Assembly: GCF_910592395.1 (NCBI RefSeq)
Contig: NC_088316.1
Location: 4,590,001-4,654,000 of the forward strand
Direction of reading: 5' to 3'
DNA length: 64,000 nt
Origin: Lineus longissimus
Lineage: Eukaryota > Nemertea > Pilidiophora > Heteronemertea > Lineidae
Below are positions 10,709-23,233 of the stretch, in pieces (the stretch's first letter is position 1; each line of letters starts with the position of its first letter). The notes beneath the pieces were generated by a model. The model had not been told where the DNA came from. It worked only from the letters and a program-made list of their open reading frames with translations, and searched no databases. Made by a program: the position numbers and the translations under genes.

Positions 10709-12239
10709 GTTCTGAAGAAAATATGGTTTTTAGTGCAACTGCGACTATGTCTACTCTAGTTGTATATGCACATAATTTCGACAAAAACCAAGCAAGTCTA
10801 AGCACTCTTTTGGATCATTCAGTAATGTCACTCTTTAACAGTTCTAAGAGTTGAATAGATAAGAAAGGATAAAACCATTTACATATAAATTTATTTCATT
10901 TAAGCCACTCCCTGCAGCCTGCATCACATATGCTTTATGCATGCTATTGATCACCTCCTTTCCTTCAGCTGGGCTCAAAACATATCAGTCTGGAGACAAG
11001 GTTTCCTGTTGTGCTGATTTTAAAAAGGCAGGTCCCCAATCTCAGTGTCCTGCCCTGCTTTGCTATTGGAGAGGACTACTCTTTTTTCAAGTGTTTCTGG
11101 AATATTGAAATGAAATGACCAGGGGCGACGTACGGTCATCCGAAAATAAGGTCACAGGGAATTTGATGGAACTTGATACTTTAACAAGCGCAACGTCGAG
11201 AGTGGCATATGCCCCTGCCCGTTTGTATGCTGCCTCCGATGTAATTTTACAACAGAATTTTTTTCAAGCCATGAATAATACTATTTTCCTTTTCAAAAGG
11301 GACTTTTTTCTTTCTTTTTTCAAGCGGAAAGTGTTTATTTTTCCATTGAGAAGTTGTTATCCCTAAAGCAATGTTAAGCTCCTACGGGTCTGCCAATTTT
11401 TTTCCAGCATCTCCCTGAAGATTTTTCAGGTTTTCCTATAGTATAGCTAGACCTTTGGCAAAAGAGATACAAAAAGTTGAAAAATGAAGTACTACAAGTG
11501 ATATTCATTTTGAAGCTAACAATCATACCTAATCCAACTATATCGATCAAAAAACACAACCTGGCAGTGTCCTGTACATAAATACATGAATGTGATCAGG
11601 AGGCTGACTCGCCAAATCGCTATAGCACTGTATTACTCAGTAAAATGTATAGCAAACCGCCTAGGAACGAGTTTTATTCTGAAGATTGCATTCTTAGCAT
11701 CGCCCCTGTGGTGTTACTTTACTTCTCGGCCACTTGGATATAATAGGGCGGGAGTTTTAAACACGGGCGGCTACGGGCGGTATAGTGAGATCCGGCTCGA
11801 GCGGCTATGGGCGGTACAGGAGCTGAAGGTTTAAAAGATACAATAATTGTTCACAACATGGGAAGTGACATCAGTGAGAGAATGGCATAAATTGATGAAA
11901 CCGGATTGAACAACAATTTCTTTTATGCCATCCTCCCAAAATGCCATGTAATTTGAAAGTGAAATAATATTTCATTGAAATGAACCTAATTTAAATACAT
12001 GTACACAAATTTCAAAATGTGAGAGAATTAGGAAAATAGAACTTACCAGTAAATGTCTATATAATCCATTGGAAAAAAATCATCAAAAAATAGAAATACC
12101 ATTTGCAGATGCGGAAACTGAATATACCTTTGGCACACAAAAATGAAAATGGACCTTCCTCCAATCATCTTCAAAACATGACAGTTAAGAACTTACATCA
12201 AAGTGACGGGAGGTTCTTTGGTTCAGTGGGAACAAAGAT

Positions 12240-12555
12240 CAAGATGGCTTCTGCGGTGGTCATCTTGGATAGTTGGTGGCACCAATTATCGAAAGGAACC
12301 TTTGTCTAACCATTGGCAATTGCCATAGTGAAAATCTTTGCATTCCATGAAAGCATTCTCCTTTAAATGCCCGGAAACGGATTGCAAGATGGCTGCACTG
12401 CGACCATCTTGGATAACTGATGATGCCCAATATCGAAAGGAACCTTCATCTATTATTAAACAATTGGCAATTCCCGCTGTGAAAATCACTGCATTCCTTG
12501 AAATCGTTCTCTTTTAAATGCCCTGAAACAGATTTCAAGATGGCTGCCCTTTTGC
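12240..12555. repeat. ~148-bp tandem repeat, unit 2
   Basis: Same two-and-a-bit copy array as in unit 1, starting at CAAGATGGCTT; copies begin near 12240, 12385 and 12536. Confidence 0.75.
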
Positions 12556-13621
12556 ATGTTTGGTGACGTCAAAGTGTTTCTTGAGATATGCCTGACAAAG
12601 TGTTTTATGATGAGCTGACCTATACTACAAAGCATGGAAAAAACCAGGGTACTTTCAACCTATATTTTTATCATATTGAAAGCCTAGACGCAAAGACCCA
12701 ACGTGCCTCGTAGTGGCAAAATAGCGAAGCTGGCGAAACATTTATAAGGGGTCACAGTGATCTCATTATGGACATATAGCGCGATTATGGGGTTCTAACT
12801 ATTTTGCTGTATATTGTCATGAGGAAAGAAAAGCACGCGACCTAACGCCAACCGATTTATGTAAATTGATAATTAGAAGGTATATAGTTCAGGAAATGTT
12901 AATAAATAATCATTCCTTATCGTCTTTTGAGAGAATTTTTAATTGTAAAAAGTATATGCCAACGTCACAGAGTGTCTGCAATGGTCATTTTTATCACAGT
13001 AGTCTCGCGCAGCCTGATCTTCGTCACTTATTAGTCTGGCGCAAGCCAGGCGTTCATCGTACTAGACCTAGACGTTTTCCACTACAATGTATCTAAGCCG
13101 AAGAAACACTGGGCAAGAATTCCTTGAGCTGGAGCTTAGAACAGATTATGCTAATGAGCATACTTCCACATTGAGTTTTCCGAGAATGGTGCATATCACG
13201 CGAAGCTACTTAGCCTAATACCATTAGGCACCGCCTTGTGGCCCTGAGGCTATTAGTGGCCAAGTCAAGAATCAGACGAGACCAAGTTCCAAGTGTTAAG
13301 GATTTTAAAATTCTATTTGATGAAGAATAAATACAAAAAACACAGATGACTAATGATGACAATGATGAAAGGCCAGACACTACGGTATAGCATAGACTCC
13401 CCAGTGGACCATTGGGTAAAGTGTGCATCAGTCTGGTAATGAGGCGTTTCAAGAATACTTTACAAAAAAAATGGCCTACCTAGTAAAAATACGCCAGTAC
13501 CTGCAAATGACACACAAATCAATTTAAATGAACCGATGCAGGTACTACAGAAGTACCTGACGGTTAGTTCACCTCCAAGTTTAATCATAATGCATATCAA
13601 TGCAACATCTACATTATCCAG

Positions 13622-14453
13622 AAGTATTAAGGTAGCAGGAAGGGTTGGGCGTTTGTGGTTTCTGAGTCTGAGGGGGTTGGTGTCTGTTGACTGTGCTTTA
13701 AGAGAGACTATAGGCATGGCGCCAGTCTCTCTGAAAGCACAGTCAACAGGCATTTGGTCTCAGTATTTGGGTAAGTACAAAATCAAGGCAGTTCAGAGAG
13801 CAATGATTGAACGATGCTGTGGACAAGTCCAAGGATACTGCATCAGTCACGACAAACTTCTCATCAGAAAGCGTCACCACCAGCATATTCAATGTTCAGT
13901 TCCAACCTGTACCAGTCCAATGCACGCCTATCATGGTCAGCAGCGGTCAGCTTAGCACGATATGGAACATTCTTCTGAAACTCAAGCGATGGATGTCTGC
14001 TCATTAGCATATCTCGCGCACTGCTCCTTCTGGTCAAACATCGTAGTGAAATCGTAATGGAAAATGTCTGGCTTTGCGCCAGACATTGAGACTAATAAGT
14101 GAAGAACTAATAGGTAAAGAACTTCTACTTGCGCGAGACTGCTGTGATAAAATTACCATTGCAGAGACTCCGGTGACGTACACATATATTTTTTACAATC
14201 AAAAATGCCCTCAAAAGACGACATGGAATGATTATTTTATTGATATTTCCTACTACATACCTTCCAATTATCACTTTATACAAATAGATCGGCGTTAGGT
14301 CGCATGCTTTTCTTTCCTGGTGACACTATAAAGCAAAATAGTTGCAACCCCGTAAATGCGCTATAAGTCCAATAATAAGTGACGGTGACCAGTTATGAAT
14401 GTTTCACCAGCTTCGCGTTTTTTTGCCGCTACGCGGTGCTTTGGGCCCTTGCG
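13622..14453. mobile_element. Insert Z with 5-bp TCCAG duplication
   Basis: Unit 1 reads straight through this site (…tccagattaac). In unit 2, 832 bases are added, bounded by TCCAG at 13617-13621 and 14454-14458. The insert holds a private hairpin (13686-13747) and one whole copy of element F facing the older left arm. Confidence 0.6.
13686..13747. repeat. 24-bp-arm hairpin
   Basis: Arms 13686-13709 and 13724-13747 pair with one mismatch around a 14-base loop (ataggcatggcgcc). It sits at the inner end of insert Z. Confidence 0.75.
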
Positions 14454-14505
14454 TCCAGATTAACAGCATATAGTTTTTTTTAGTCTGCTTTCAATGAAGT
14501 TGAAA

Positions 14506-14664
14506 TCATTCCATAGGAATGCACAAGTTTTCTGCTGGTGGCTGGTCCACTGCATGTTTAGTTGGATGGCCTACAAACACACGATTCTCAGCAATTGGCA
14601 AGTTTTTACAACACTGCTGCAGGGCGATCAGTAGCATAGCGCCCACAAGGTTGTGGGTCCGACT
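14506..14664 (-). CDS. Terminal 159-nt exon of host gene, unit 2
   Basis: Same length, frame and acceptor as in unit 1. Differences include V-G-A for V-S-A and K for Q in HPTKH. Open to the same TGA. Confidence 0.5.
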   Translation of the reverse strand, partial: SRTHNLVGAMLLIALQQCCKNLPIAENRVFVGHPTKHAVDQPPAENLCIPME

Positions 14665-14750
14665 CTAGGAATGATCACCAACCAAATAACCACGAATACA
14701 CACTGCTTAGTCATTCGAGTGACATCTGAAATTTGAAAGGTTCCTTGTAC

Positions 14751-14880
14751 ATGGTGTGTATGCCAGGGCAAGGAAAGTATCCGTTCAAAGTGGACAGTAG
14801 CTTGTTCTCCTAAATAGAACTGAGAAAACAACCCTATTTCTGTACATTGGACTTTTGCTGGTTGTTTCTTAGTTTTGTAC
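14751..14880 (-). CDS. 130-nt exon of host gene, unit 2
   Basis: Same length as units 1 and 3. The acceptor here is ccctgag with two extra bases relative to unit 1. The downstream intron has CGA where unit 1 has TGA, so the frame reads on in this unit, but the exon model is unchanged. Confidence 0.45.
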
Positions 14881-15863
14881 CTCAGGGTAGGGTTGTCCAG
14901 GCAGTTCAGCACTTGAACATTTTACCCCCATTTTCACACTGAATACATCTGATGTTGACTCAAAATAACACTATACCTATTCTATGTCCTCACTTTGGTT
15001 GAATGAACGTAAATAAATCAGGATTTAACAAAGATACAGAAATTGCTTCGATTTTCTTTGAAAACGAACGGGCCAGCTCCAACAAAAACATCATTGCTGC
15101 TTTCTTCTTCAGCAGATCTGAGGTCTCCCATCAAACAGCATCGACAGGTGGCGAGGTTCACATTTGTACAAATGAATTATTTCTACCTCGTCACCAGGTA
15201 CGCAAATTAGCAGAACGCCAAGCTACAAACTTTTATTATACTTCCCGACCACCGTAGTACTTCAGTTCATGCTGAGATGTTAAATGCAAGACACCATGCA
15301 ACTGACACATCTTAAGACTGCTACCTCGCATTATCTGGTGTTCTTTGTGTTATCTGTTCAACGCTTTCGAATTCACTGTTTATTGTATTGGATTGATGTA
15401 TATTTGGTCACTGAACAGGTTATTCAAAATTTAGACTTAGAAAAGCATTGATTGGTATTGATTTTGTAAGAATTATTGAAAAGCAGCAAATCAATTGACT
15501 GTAGCCAAACAAATATGAATTTAAAATAAAAACAAGAGCAACGCAAGGCGTGGCATATGCCCCCGTGAGCACATTGAGTTGGTGTATTAGGAAAGTGAAG
15601 TGTTTTTCAGACAACCCCGGGCAGCTGGTGTCATAGCTGACTGGGTTTAGTTGACATCGTGAAAGGGTTATTGGTCTGTAATGCCCGCTGTACACGTTCA
15701 CAGACGGCAAGACACACCAACAGACAGAGTTCCACGTGGTCAGATTGAGGCTTATACATTGGTGCAAGAGTTGTTTCCATTAACAACTCACAGAAAATGC
15801 TGGCATAAATCATTCTATAACTTTCACAGAAATAAGCAGGGAGTTACTGCAACTTTTGTGAAA

Positions 15864-16879
15864 TTAAGTAACATAAGGCGCAATGCAGTATTGAACAATC
15901 GTTCTGGGGATACCATCAATGTAATAGGTACGACATAAAAGCATTATCCCTCTTGAACTGATTGCAAATATTGGATGTGGCCATGCCTGCTTAACACCAT
16001 GCTTACCAAACAAGCCAAAGATTAATTGAAAACCTGGGACTTTTCTAAACTGCATTAAATTTCCATCTCCTAGAAGTGTCACCCTTACAAGTGAAAACAT
16101 GATATATTTTGGTATACTCATATCTGGTGCTGTTAAGATGAGAAAACTTTGGTTGAAATAATCCCTGGTTGCGTAGAAGCCAAGTTTGAATGCCTTCAAG
16201 TTTGGTTTGCTTAACAACTTGTACGAACCATTACATTGATGAAAAATTAATAAACCAATGCAGTAATTGTACATGAAAATATTACCATAAAACAACACAA
16301 TATAAGGTGGATGAATATCAATTTGCGGAATTTTTATTGAAGTAATTAAGGATGGGTTACTAAAAGAAATCTTGTGATCTGAACTGAATCTAATGTCCAA
16401 TTGGATTAATTTTTGAAAGTAAGTAGGCAGCATTTTTCCGGGTTGCGTTAAATTCATCAGATCTAAAGTCCAAATTATTATACGTTGCGAGTCATTTGAC
16501 AGGACTGGGTTACATCTTACACCCCTGATAGTAAAGTTTACAGCGACGTGGGACAACAGCTTTCCACTATTCATATATAAATCCACTGACAACTGTCTGA
16601 TAGATGGACGTACCAAGAAGACAAGTAGGTATTTCTTAAAACATAATACATCCGTAACAAGATCATTTAACTGAAAAAGCAATTTTAGTGTAGGGTTTGA
16701 GCTTAAAGGGTTAAATGCAATTAGAAAAGATGGAGGGGAATCAAACAAATGTATTTTCATTATACTTGAGTGTAAGAGAAAGAGGTCTTGCTCATTACAG
16801 AAGGTTATCCTCAGCAGCTTGCCATTAGAAGTATGGGGAAGTCTAAATTCTCTTTCCTTACGGAAAGTGCCATTTTGAC
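15864..16879 (-). CDS. Large exon of unrecognised host gene, unit 2
   Basis: Acceptor at 16880/16881, donor gtaagc at 16006. The 873-nt exon is in phase 1 at both ends and the frame stays open beyond to TAA. Differs from unit 1 mainly at single replacements (L for P in GKMLP, I for T, F for S, QS for PG), most of them amino-acid changing. Confidence 0.55.
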
Positions 16880-16947
16880 CTGTTATAATGAGAAAACAAT
16901 GTCTAGAAATCTCACTTCAGAAATGTCTCCTCCGAATGAATGCTTAC

Positions 16948-17017
16948 AAAATCTTTCCTGAAAGGGCAGAGGCATGTCGTCATCCTCACTAGATGTGTGA
17001 CAGTCAAAGAGGGCTCA
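16948..17017 (-). CDS. 70-nt exon with initial TGA, unit 2
   Basis: Same structure as in unit 1: acceptor cattttag, donor gtaagc, 68-nt intron to the large exon, and the first in-frame codon is TGA. The junction codon becomes TGT (Cys) in place of TGG (Trp). Confidence 0.45.
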
Positions 17018-17986
17018 CTAAAATGACAAGCCGTGTCAAATCGACACCTAAAATTGGGTTCTAAATCAGGAATATGCTTTACAATAATACAATATCTAGA
17101 AAAAAAATTTAGGACGGTGTACACGAGTCACTTTTCTTAGGCAGTATAAATTGAAATCTTATAACATTTCAAGATTTGGTAAATGGTTCTTCATGGTGCA
17201 AATAAACTTTGGTAACGATTGCAACATCTTGGGGTTACTTTTCTGACCAAAATCTATCAACACAGATTATATACCATCACCAATAAAGTGCTCTGGCCTA
17301 AAGGTCTCCTTCGTTCTTCGACAAAGACCTTGGGAGCTGTATTATGTCGCTATCTTTGCCTGGTAAATCATCAAAGGGAAGCAACTTCTGACAAGAAACC
17401 AGGAGGTAATGTACTAAATTGTTTTCAAATCACTTTGTAAGAAAATATGTTTGTTGGGGCCTACAGTACTGTCTAGTTCTGAAAAGAATCCCAACAATTG
17501 TTGTACCTTTTTTACACATGCTCTTAAACTTATTCAAATGACTGTATAGTATCCAGAGGCAGTTTTCAGGTGTGCACTTCATTTACTTTATCAGATTAGA
17601 ATTGCAATAATGCAATAATGCCCAATTCAACATGGTGTCAACCCTGCCACTACAGTCTCCTCAAGATGTTGCGGCACTTTTCAAAGATTAAAAGTTCCAC
17701 ATTTCCAGTTCGAAAATGACATATTATTCACATTTGTCAAGTGCCAATTTGACAAATTATTCAGTTGGGCCTCCCTTGTAAGAGTAAACAGTCTTTAATA
17801 AGCACCTAGCTGTCACACCTCATTGGATAGCGCTAACAGGTGTACAATGGACAGCAACATGTCTTGTTGTCTACTGGCTTTCCTCTTCAGGCAAAGGTTA
17901 GCCGAGGTCCACTCCATCGGATGGAAAGTTGTGTGCATGCACAAAACTTGGAACAAACGCCTCTATGAAGTCTGTGTTATTTGTTT

Positions 17987-18240
17987 TCATAGACAGGGAT
18001 GCTCCTCAACCCATTCTGCAGGCAGCAATACATCTTTGGCTTCTTCTTTTAAACTGATTTTGAAAGACTTTGAGAGACTGGCCTTAAAATTTGAAGGGAC
18101 CCCATCAGTCTCAGAAAGGGCTTCCAGCTCGAGCAGAAAGGAATTCTTCATGATCTCTGGATCCTCAGTGACTGCCTCTGGGGTGGTAGCCAGTTCTGCC
18201 GCGACACCAGAGGGTGGAAAAAGGGGACCTGGCAGCCTTA
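17987..18240 (-). CDS. Candidate acidic exon upstream of the 70-nt exon, unit 2
   Basis: A minus-strand frame of about 85 codons reading LPGPLF, then ATTPEAVTEDPE, LELEALSETDG, FKISLKEEAKDVLLP and EWVEEH before a TGA. The first ~45 codons are also open in units 3 (near 40650-40790) and 4 (58114-58287), where a small deletion then shifts the frame. The composition looks like a real protein, but the splice sites are not clear. Not recognised. Confidence 0.3.
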
Positions 18241-19456
18241 CTCTTTGTCTTGGCTATGGCCGCGATTTACCTTCCCCCAAATTCACCTTTGGGCATCTTG
18301 CACAGCATTCAAGACTTACTAGAGGATGGTGATAAATGTGCACTCACATTCAATTTGACGGACTATCTATACCCATTTTGTCCATCCCGTGACCATTACA
18401 ACTTCTTCGAAAAACCTTTCAGTTCCTTGTGCGTCTGACCTTTGTTTTGACCAGAGTTTGTCACCTAATTCCAGGTTAATGTCTGATATAGTGCCCAGTT
18501 ATTGTCCTGGGTGACTGTCGCTGTGGGGTTTTGTCCACTAAATATTGGTTGTTCTTCCCTTAGCAGCGCCTCAAGCGGCAGCAAAGACGACTTTAAAAAC
18601 CAGCCTGCCACCGAACACTTTTTTCTTTTGCACGATCAGATGTTCGTAGACGTAATCCTAGTAATCCTAGTAATCCTAGTCCTGGTGTGCCAGGTGCTTT
18701 AGGGCTTGTTGATTTTAGAAGCTAGGAGACAATTTCCTGTCTTATAGCGGCAAGATGAAATACTGTAGTTTCATGAAAATAACACCACTTCATTAACAGC
18801 CGGTGTCGCCGCCCCTGACTCATAGGGTGGCAAACAGAGCTGCTGAGAAGGCCGATCATTGGCTGGGATTCCAGAGAGGGTTGTCCAGGCCTCATATCCA
18901 ATATACTTCAGTTTCGAGTCCAATCCTTATTGTTTGGGTTGTTGAAACCGATTCGTAGGTCTCCTATGAATGGGATAATGGGATCGGGCCTTCGGCCATT
19001 GTACTGAGTGTCCCAGAACATTTTCAACTAATCGTCATTGGTAGTGTAAAGGGTGTCCCAGTGCTAATGGCTGATAGTGTACAGGGTGTCCATGAAAAAA
19101 GTCCAACTGACATATTGGCTTCTGCTGGTTTTAGGGACTGACCTGCCCTTTCAAAGTGAGGCACTGCTCAGGGAGGCAATGGAGCATGTCTTCGGGTCTT
19201 ATCATCCCTTACCAGCTTCGGGCTTTCAAAGATACTTTGCAGTGCGAAATTGGTAAGAATGAGAAGTTGTCCGTCACATATCTGGAGACAAAACCGAACA
19301 TCCCTCTGAATGTACAGTCTTGTCCGAAGTGATCAGTGAAGGAATAAAAAAGAACAATGCAAATCCCGATTCAATTTTTTTTCAAAGCTAAAGATACACA
19401 TTATTAGATTGTCCAGCTTTCAGAATCGTACCTACAATCATTCACAACACCCACAG

Positions 19457-20842
19457 TCAATTCAAGTCCATCACAATGTCCTCCTCGACTACATTCACGA
19501 ACTCTGGTCCATCCACGGCAGTCTCCTCTTTTTCCTCCAAGATAGCATGTGGTCCAGCTTCGATTGGCCTTGGTCGAAACGATGCTTCAAATCAGTTGAC
19601 GATAACGTCCTCATCAACACCATCCCAGGCATCTCTGATGATGTTGGTCACGTCTCTCAGGCCGATGTGAGGGCAGTCTCCTCTTTCGTCCATGTGGTCC
19701 TTCTTCCACGATTTCAATTGTCGCCGTACGTGACATTTGAAGGACTTCATGACTGCAACGTCTAACGGTTGTACGAGGGATATGCAACCAGCAGGTACGC
19801 AATCTAGGCTGCCTCTCATGTCGCGGACTCTCGTCCGGAAGTTCTCTGTCCGGTGGACCTGATAATGATCGACGATTAACAGGAACTGGTCGGTCTCGTT
19901 GTCGGTGACGTAGGGTGATAGGACTTCATCTAACCAGTTGTGCGCCGTTTCCTCCTTCATCCAACCAGTTTCCGATAGGGTAATCTTTACATCTGCTGGT
20001 GGGTTGTCTTGGAGGGCTGCAAACACCCGGACGAAACCTCTTCTGGGGAAGGTGATGTGCGCCGGCAATTTTGCTCCAGAGGCTGCAATGCAGAGGGTGA
20101 CGGTGCATCCCAACTTAGTATTGGACCTGGATGATCAGACGTCTATGGCCTTCTCCCCCGTGGTGTTGGCCGTGTACATGTACATGGTTCTCATATCAAA
20201 CAGGACAAAGGTTTGGTCCATGTTAAAGAAGAACCGCATCTGTATATCAAGACGATCGATGCTCCCAGTAACCGCATCTCGGAAGGTCTGGATCCTTGCA
20301 GCAGCATCAGCGGGGACGGTCGTTGTATTCTTGGTCACCTTCCGTGGGGACACGTGGCGTCTCTTCATCAAGCACTCCACCCAGCCTATGGATGCGTTGA
20401 AATCCCATAGCTGAGGGCGACAATGCTGAATCCCTTCTCTGACATCTTTGGCTAACTCATTCCACCAGCTTTGCCACACTACCAACGCCTTATCTTGAAT
20501 GTCGAGAACGGAGACTGCGAGGCGACGCTCTCTCATCTGCTGCAGCAATTGGTAAAGCTGGTCCTCAACCTGTGGCCATAACGGATCACTGGGCTCCATC
20601 ACCGTCTTCTTCCGGCCATGCCCTTCTTCTTGCTTCGGCCCGAGTTCCTCGAGATTCCACCTTCTAAACGTCTCCCAGGGGATGTTATAGTGGGCGGCGA
20701 ACTCTCTCATACTGCGCACCGTACCGTTCACCAGTGCCTCCTTCTGGTCTCTCAGGTAGGCAAGTTTTTCTGTCACGGTGTAGCGCCGGCGTCGTTTTCT
20801 CAGCAGCTCTACAGCATCCATTGCTGCACAGGTTGTCTGCAA
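19457..20842 (-). pseudogene. Pogo-like DDE/D transposase with two nonsense codons (Tc1/mariner superfamily)
   Basis: 462 codons. N-terminal basic and helix-turn-helix-like region (KRRRRYTV, FAAHYNIPWETFRRW), middle region ending FNASIGWVECLMKRR, then the catalytic core: NMDQT (first Asp), LIVDHYQVH (second Asp) and AGCISLVQPLDVAVM (third Asp), with 35 residues between the second and third. This is the DDE_1 layout of pogo/CENP-B-like proteins. Two in-frame TGA codons (20135-20137 and 19592-19594) break it. The first looks like CGA to TGA, where the unit-5 relative has Arg. Inactive as it stands. Confidence 0.85.
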
Positions 20843-20969
20843 TGTGGGTACCCTCAGTGGGGCTTCATTTATAGGCCTAAGAGGCCCTAGAATTCCTCAA
20901 GAAAACCACAAATCCTAGAAACTTCGATTCTGTTTTCTCCCACGTAGGCCTAGGGAGTCTAAATCAAAA

Positions 20970-22007
20970 TGAAATGGCCAGGGCCATTGTGCTCACCTCA
21001 TGTGGAGGAAAGATGGATAAAGAGCATGGTATTGTGTCATGTAGTGTTAGGTTTGATGTAGGTCCAAGCAATTACAATTTCCCCAAAATGGCCAATTTAC
21101 AGTACATTCGACCTATGTGACCTTGAAAAGTAGGTCAAATCAAAGAAGACCCGGATGACACATTGAATGGTTGTTAGAATTAGATGTACCTATGATATAA
21201 AATTGGTGCCAATCGGGCAAGTCATAACTAGAAATAATGGCATTTTGAAGAATTTAGGATTTGGCCCCCTCCCTGGAGGCCAAACGGCAAATCAGATCGC
21301 ACCAAACTTCGGTACCTGCGATCACCTGACCAAGGGGTACATGTGTACTGAATTTGTGATCAATAGTCATTGCAGTTAAGAAACGTGCCATAGTTACGGC
21401 CTGACGGCGAATTTACGCCATTTGACCTCTGTGACCTTGACAAGAACGTCAAATTAAAAACCTGTGTGACATATACTGTATGGTGGTTAGATGTACCCAT
21501 GATATCAAATTGGTGGCAATCAGGCAAGAAGTTAAGGAATAATCACATTTTTAAGGTTTTTGGATTTTGCCCCCTGGTGGTCAAGTGGTGAATCATATTG
21601 GACCAAACTTCGGTCCCTGGGATCACCTGACTAAGGGGTAAATGTGTACCAAATTTGGTATCAATAGTCATTGCAGTTTAGAAACGTGCCATCGTTACAT
21701 CCTAATGGCCAATTTACACCATTTGACCTCTGTGACCTTGAAAAGGAGGTCAAATCAAAAACCCGGAGGATATATGATGCACCTTTGCTAGAAGTACCTA
21801 CCATATTTTTTTCAAAATTTCCCGACTACTATTAAGGGAGATATTGCATATTTTCACTTTTAACGTTTGGCCCCCTGGTGGCCAAACCATGAAACGAATC
21901 AGACCGAAACTCGGTCTCCAAGGTGTCATTACATAAGGGTACATGTGTACCAAGTTTCAACTCAATAGCTCTAACAGTTACGAAACGTGCCCTGCTAACG
22001 GACGACG

Positions 22008-22048
<41 letters not shown>

Positions 22049-22104
22049 ACGACGGACGCCACGGTATGGGATTAGCTCACCTCTGCTAAGAGGTGAGCTA
22101 AAAA
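20970..22104. mobile_element. Hairpin-ended tandem-repeat element (family H), unit 2
   Basis: Inserted into an A-run that is intact in unit 1. Begins gaaatggccagggcc (a short palindrome). It contains three ~300-310-bp repeats, each with 'gacctctgtgacctt' and a 'ggccccctggtgg'-like line. It ends in a (GAC)n tract and a hairpin tagctcacct…aggtgagcta followed by A's. No coding capacity; the arginine-rich frame through the GAC tract is an artefact. Relatives occur at 39183, 47404 and 56652. Confidence 0.7.
21999..22051. repeat. (GAC)n microsatellite
   Basis: A run of GAC with GGAC interruptions near the 3' end of the family H element. Confidence 0.9.
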
Positions 22105-22192
22105 GAGGGTTGTAGAAAAACAGAGGATGAGCTCCTCGTTTTTCTTCCGAATTTCGTGACTACTATCATTGCCTGAATATCACTTTGCTTTA

Positions 22193-23233
22193 GGGATCAC
22201 GTCCAAAGTCCGCACGCGATATTCGCCGGCGAAATTCACCCTACAGTATTTCGCCTGCGAAATCTGTCCGAAAATCGACCGGCGAATGTGAGGCGATAAT
22301 ATGAAATCGCCGGAATGTCAGATGCGAAATTCGCCCACAATCGCGCCAATTCTTCGATTTCGCCCCAAAAATCGCTCCAGGCGATAATGGAGCGATTTTA
22401 CGAAATTGGTGGCTCTTGCATGCTTGTCCGATATTCGGAATGATTTTGCAACGACTTTCGTCTTGTTTTATTGGCGGAAAAGAGCAGTCACGTAAACAAA
22501 TCGGGTCATACTAAACAGCGTCCACCAGGTTTAAACACATACATGTACATACATTAAAGCCATCAAAGTAAAATCTAATGGTCTTAAACGAAATAAGCAT
22601 GACATTTTTAGGAAATGTATTTTTTATGGTGTACGTATTACGTTTTGGCCACAAAATTTTATTTTGATGACTTTATATCCGACTTTAAACCTGGTGAACG
22701 CTGGTGGGCGCTGGTGGACGCTGTTTAGGATAACCGGATACTACAACGATCTTGATTGGTTGGCTGAGACTCGGAAACATAAGCCTAACTATGATTAGCT
22801 GTATGATTCGGTACATTCCGCCACAATCCTTCGGAATACATACCATAATACTAAGAACCTCAAACCTCTGTGCCAAATTTGTGTAGCTCCTCGTGGATAG
22901 ATGTGATGTATATGATTACTGCAGTCAGGTTGACCGGGAATTCCAGTTTGTGTTTTTGTTCGGTCTGCTATCAGCTGATGTCGGAACAGGCATACTACAA
23001 CACATATAGGTCTCTAATATTCGCTTCGTTCCGATGGTTGGTGAGAGCGAATTAGGCACGATTATTATTTTCGCCTGCGATTTTTATTCAGTCTGAATTT
23101 TCGCCTGATCATAATAGAATCGCCGAAGCAGGGAGCGATTTGGAGGCGAATGAGTGTGGCGATATTCGACCAGGCGAATTTTCGCCCCGATTCGCGCAGC
23201 GAATATTCGCGTGCGGACTTTGGACGTGATCCC
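22193..23233. mobile_element. Non-autonomous MITE with TTA duplication (PIF/Harbinger-like)
   Basis: 1041 bp bounded by TTA (22190-22192 and 23234-23236). Unit 1 has the single-TTA empty site. The terminal inverted repeats start GGGATCACGTCCAAAG and run about 35 bp with near identity, continuing as looser inverted repeats rich in 'ttcgcc'/'ggcgaa'. A 3-bp TTA duplication with GGG-starting ends is typical of PIF/Harbinger. No transposase frame, so non-autonomous. Confidence 0.8.

Larger units (their letters stand above)
12686..14458. mobile_element. Foldback formed by two inverted copies of element F
   Basis: The left arm (about 12686-13214) and the reverse complement of the right arm (about 13940-14456) match over some 500 bp with substitutions and small gaps. 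Shared landmarks are the outer acgcaa, 'gtagcggcaaaa', 'cctaacgcc', 'gtctggcgcaa' and 'gctaatgagca'. Ordinary unit sequence (about 13215-13621) lies between the arms, so this looks like two insertions of one family in opposite orientation, not one element. No transposase is present. Confidence 0.65.

Noticed and set aside
17823-18332. 169-codon plus-strand frame
   Set aside because: Antisense to the candidate acidic exon, not open over the same length in units 3 and 4.
21832-22062. Arginine-rich minus-strand frame
   Set aside because: Pure translation of the GAC microsatellite in the family H element.
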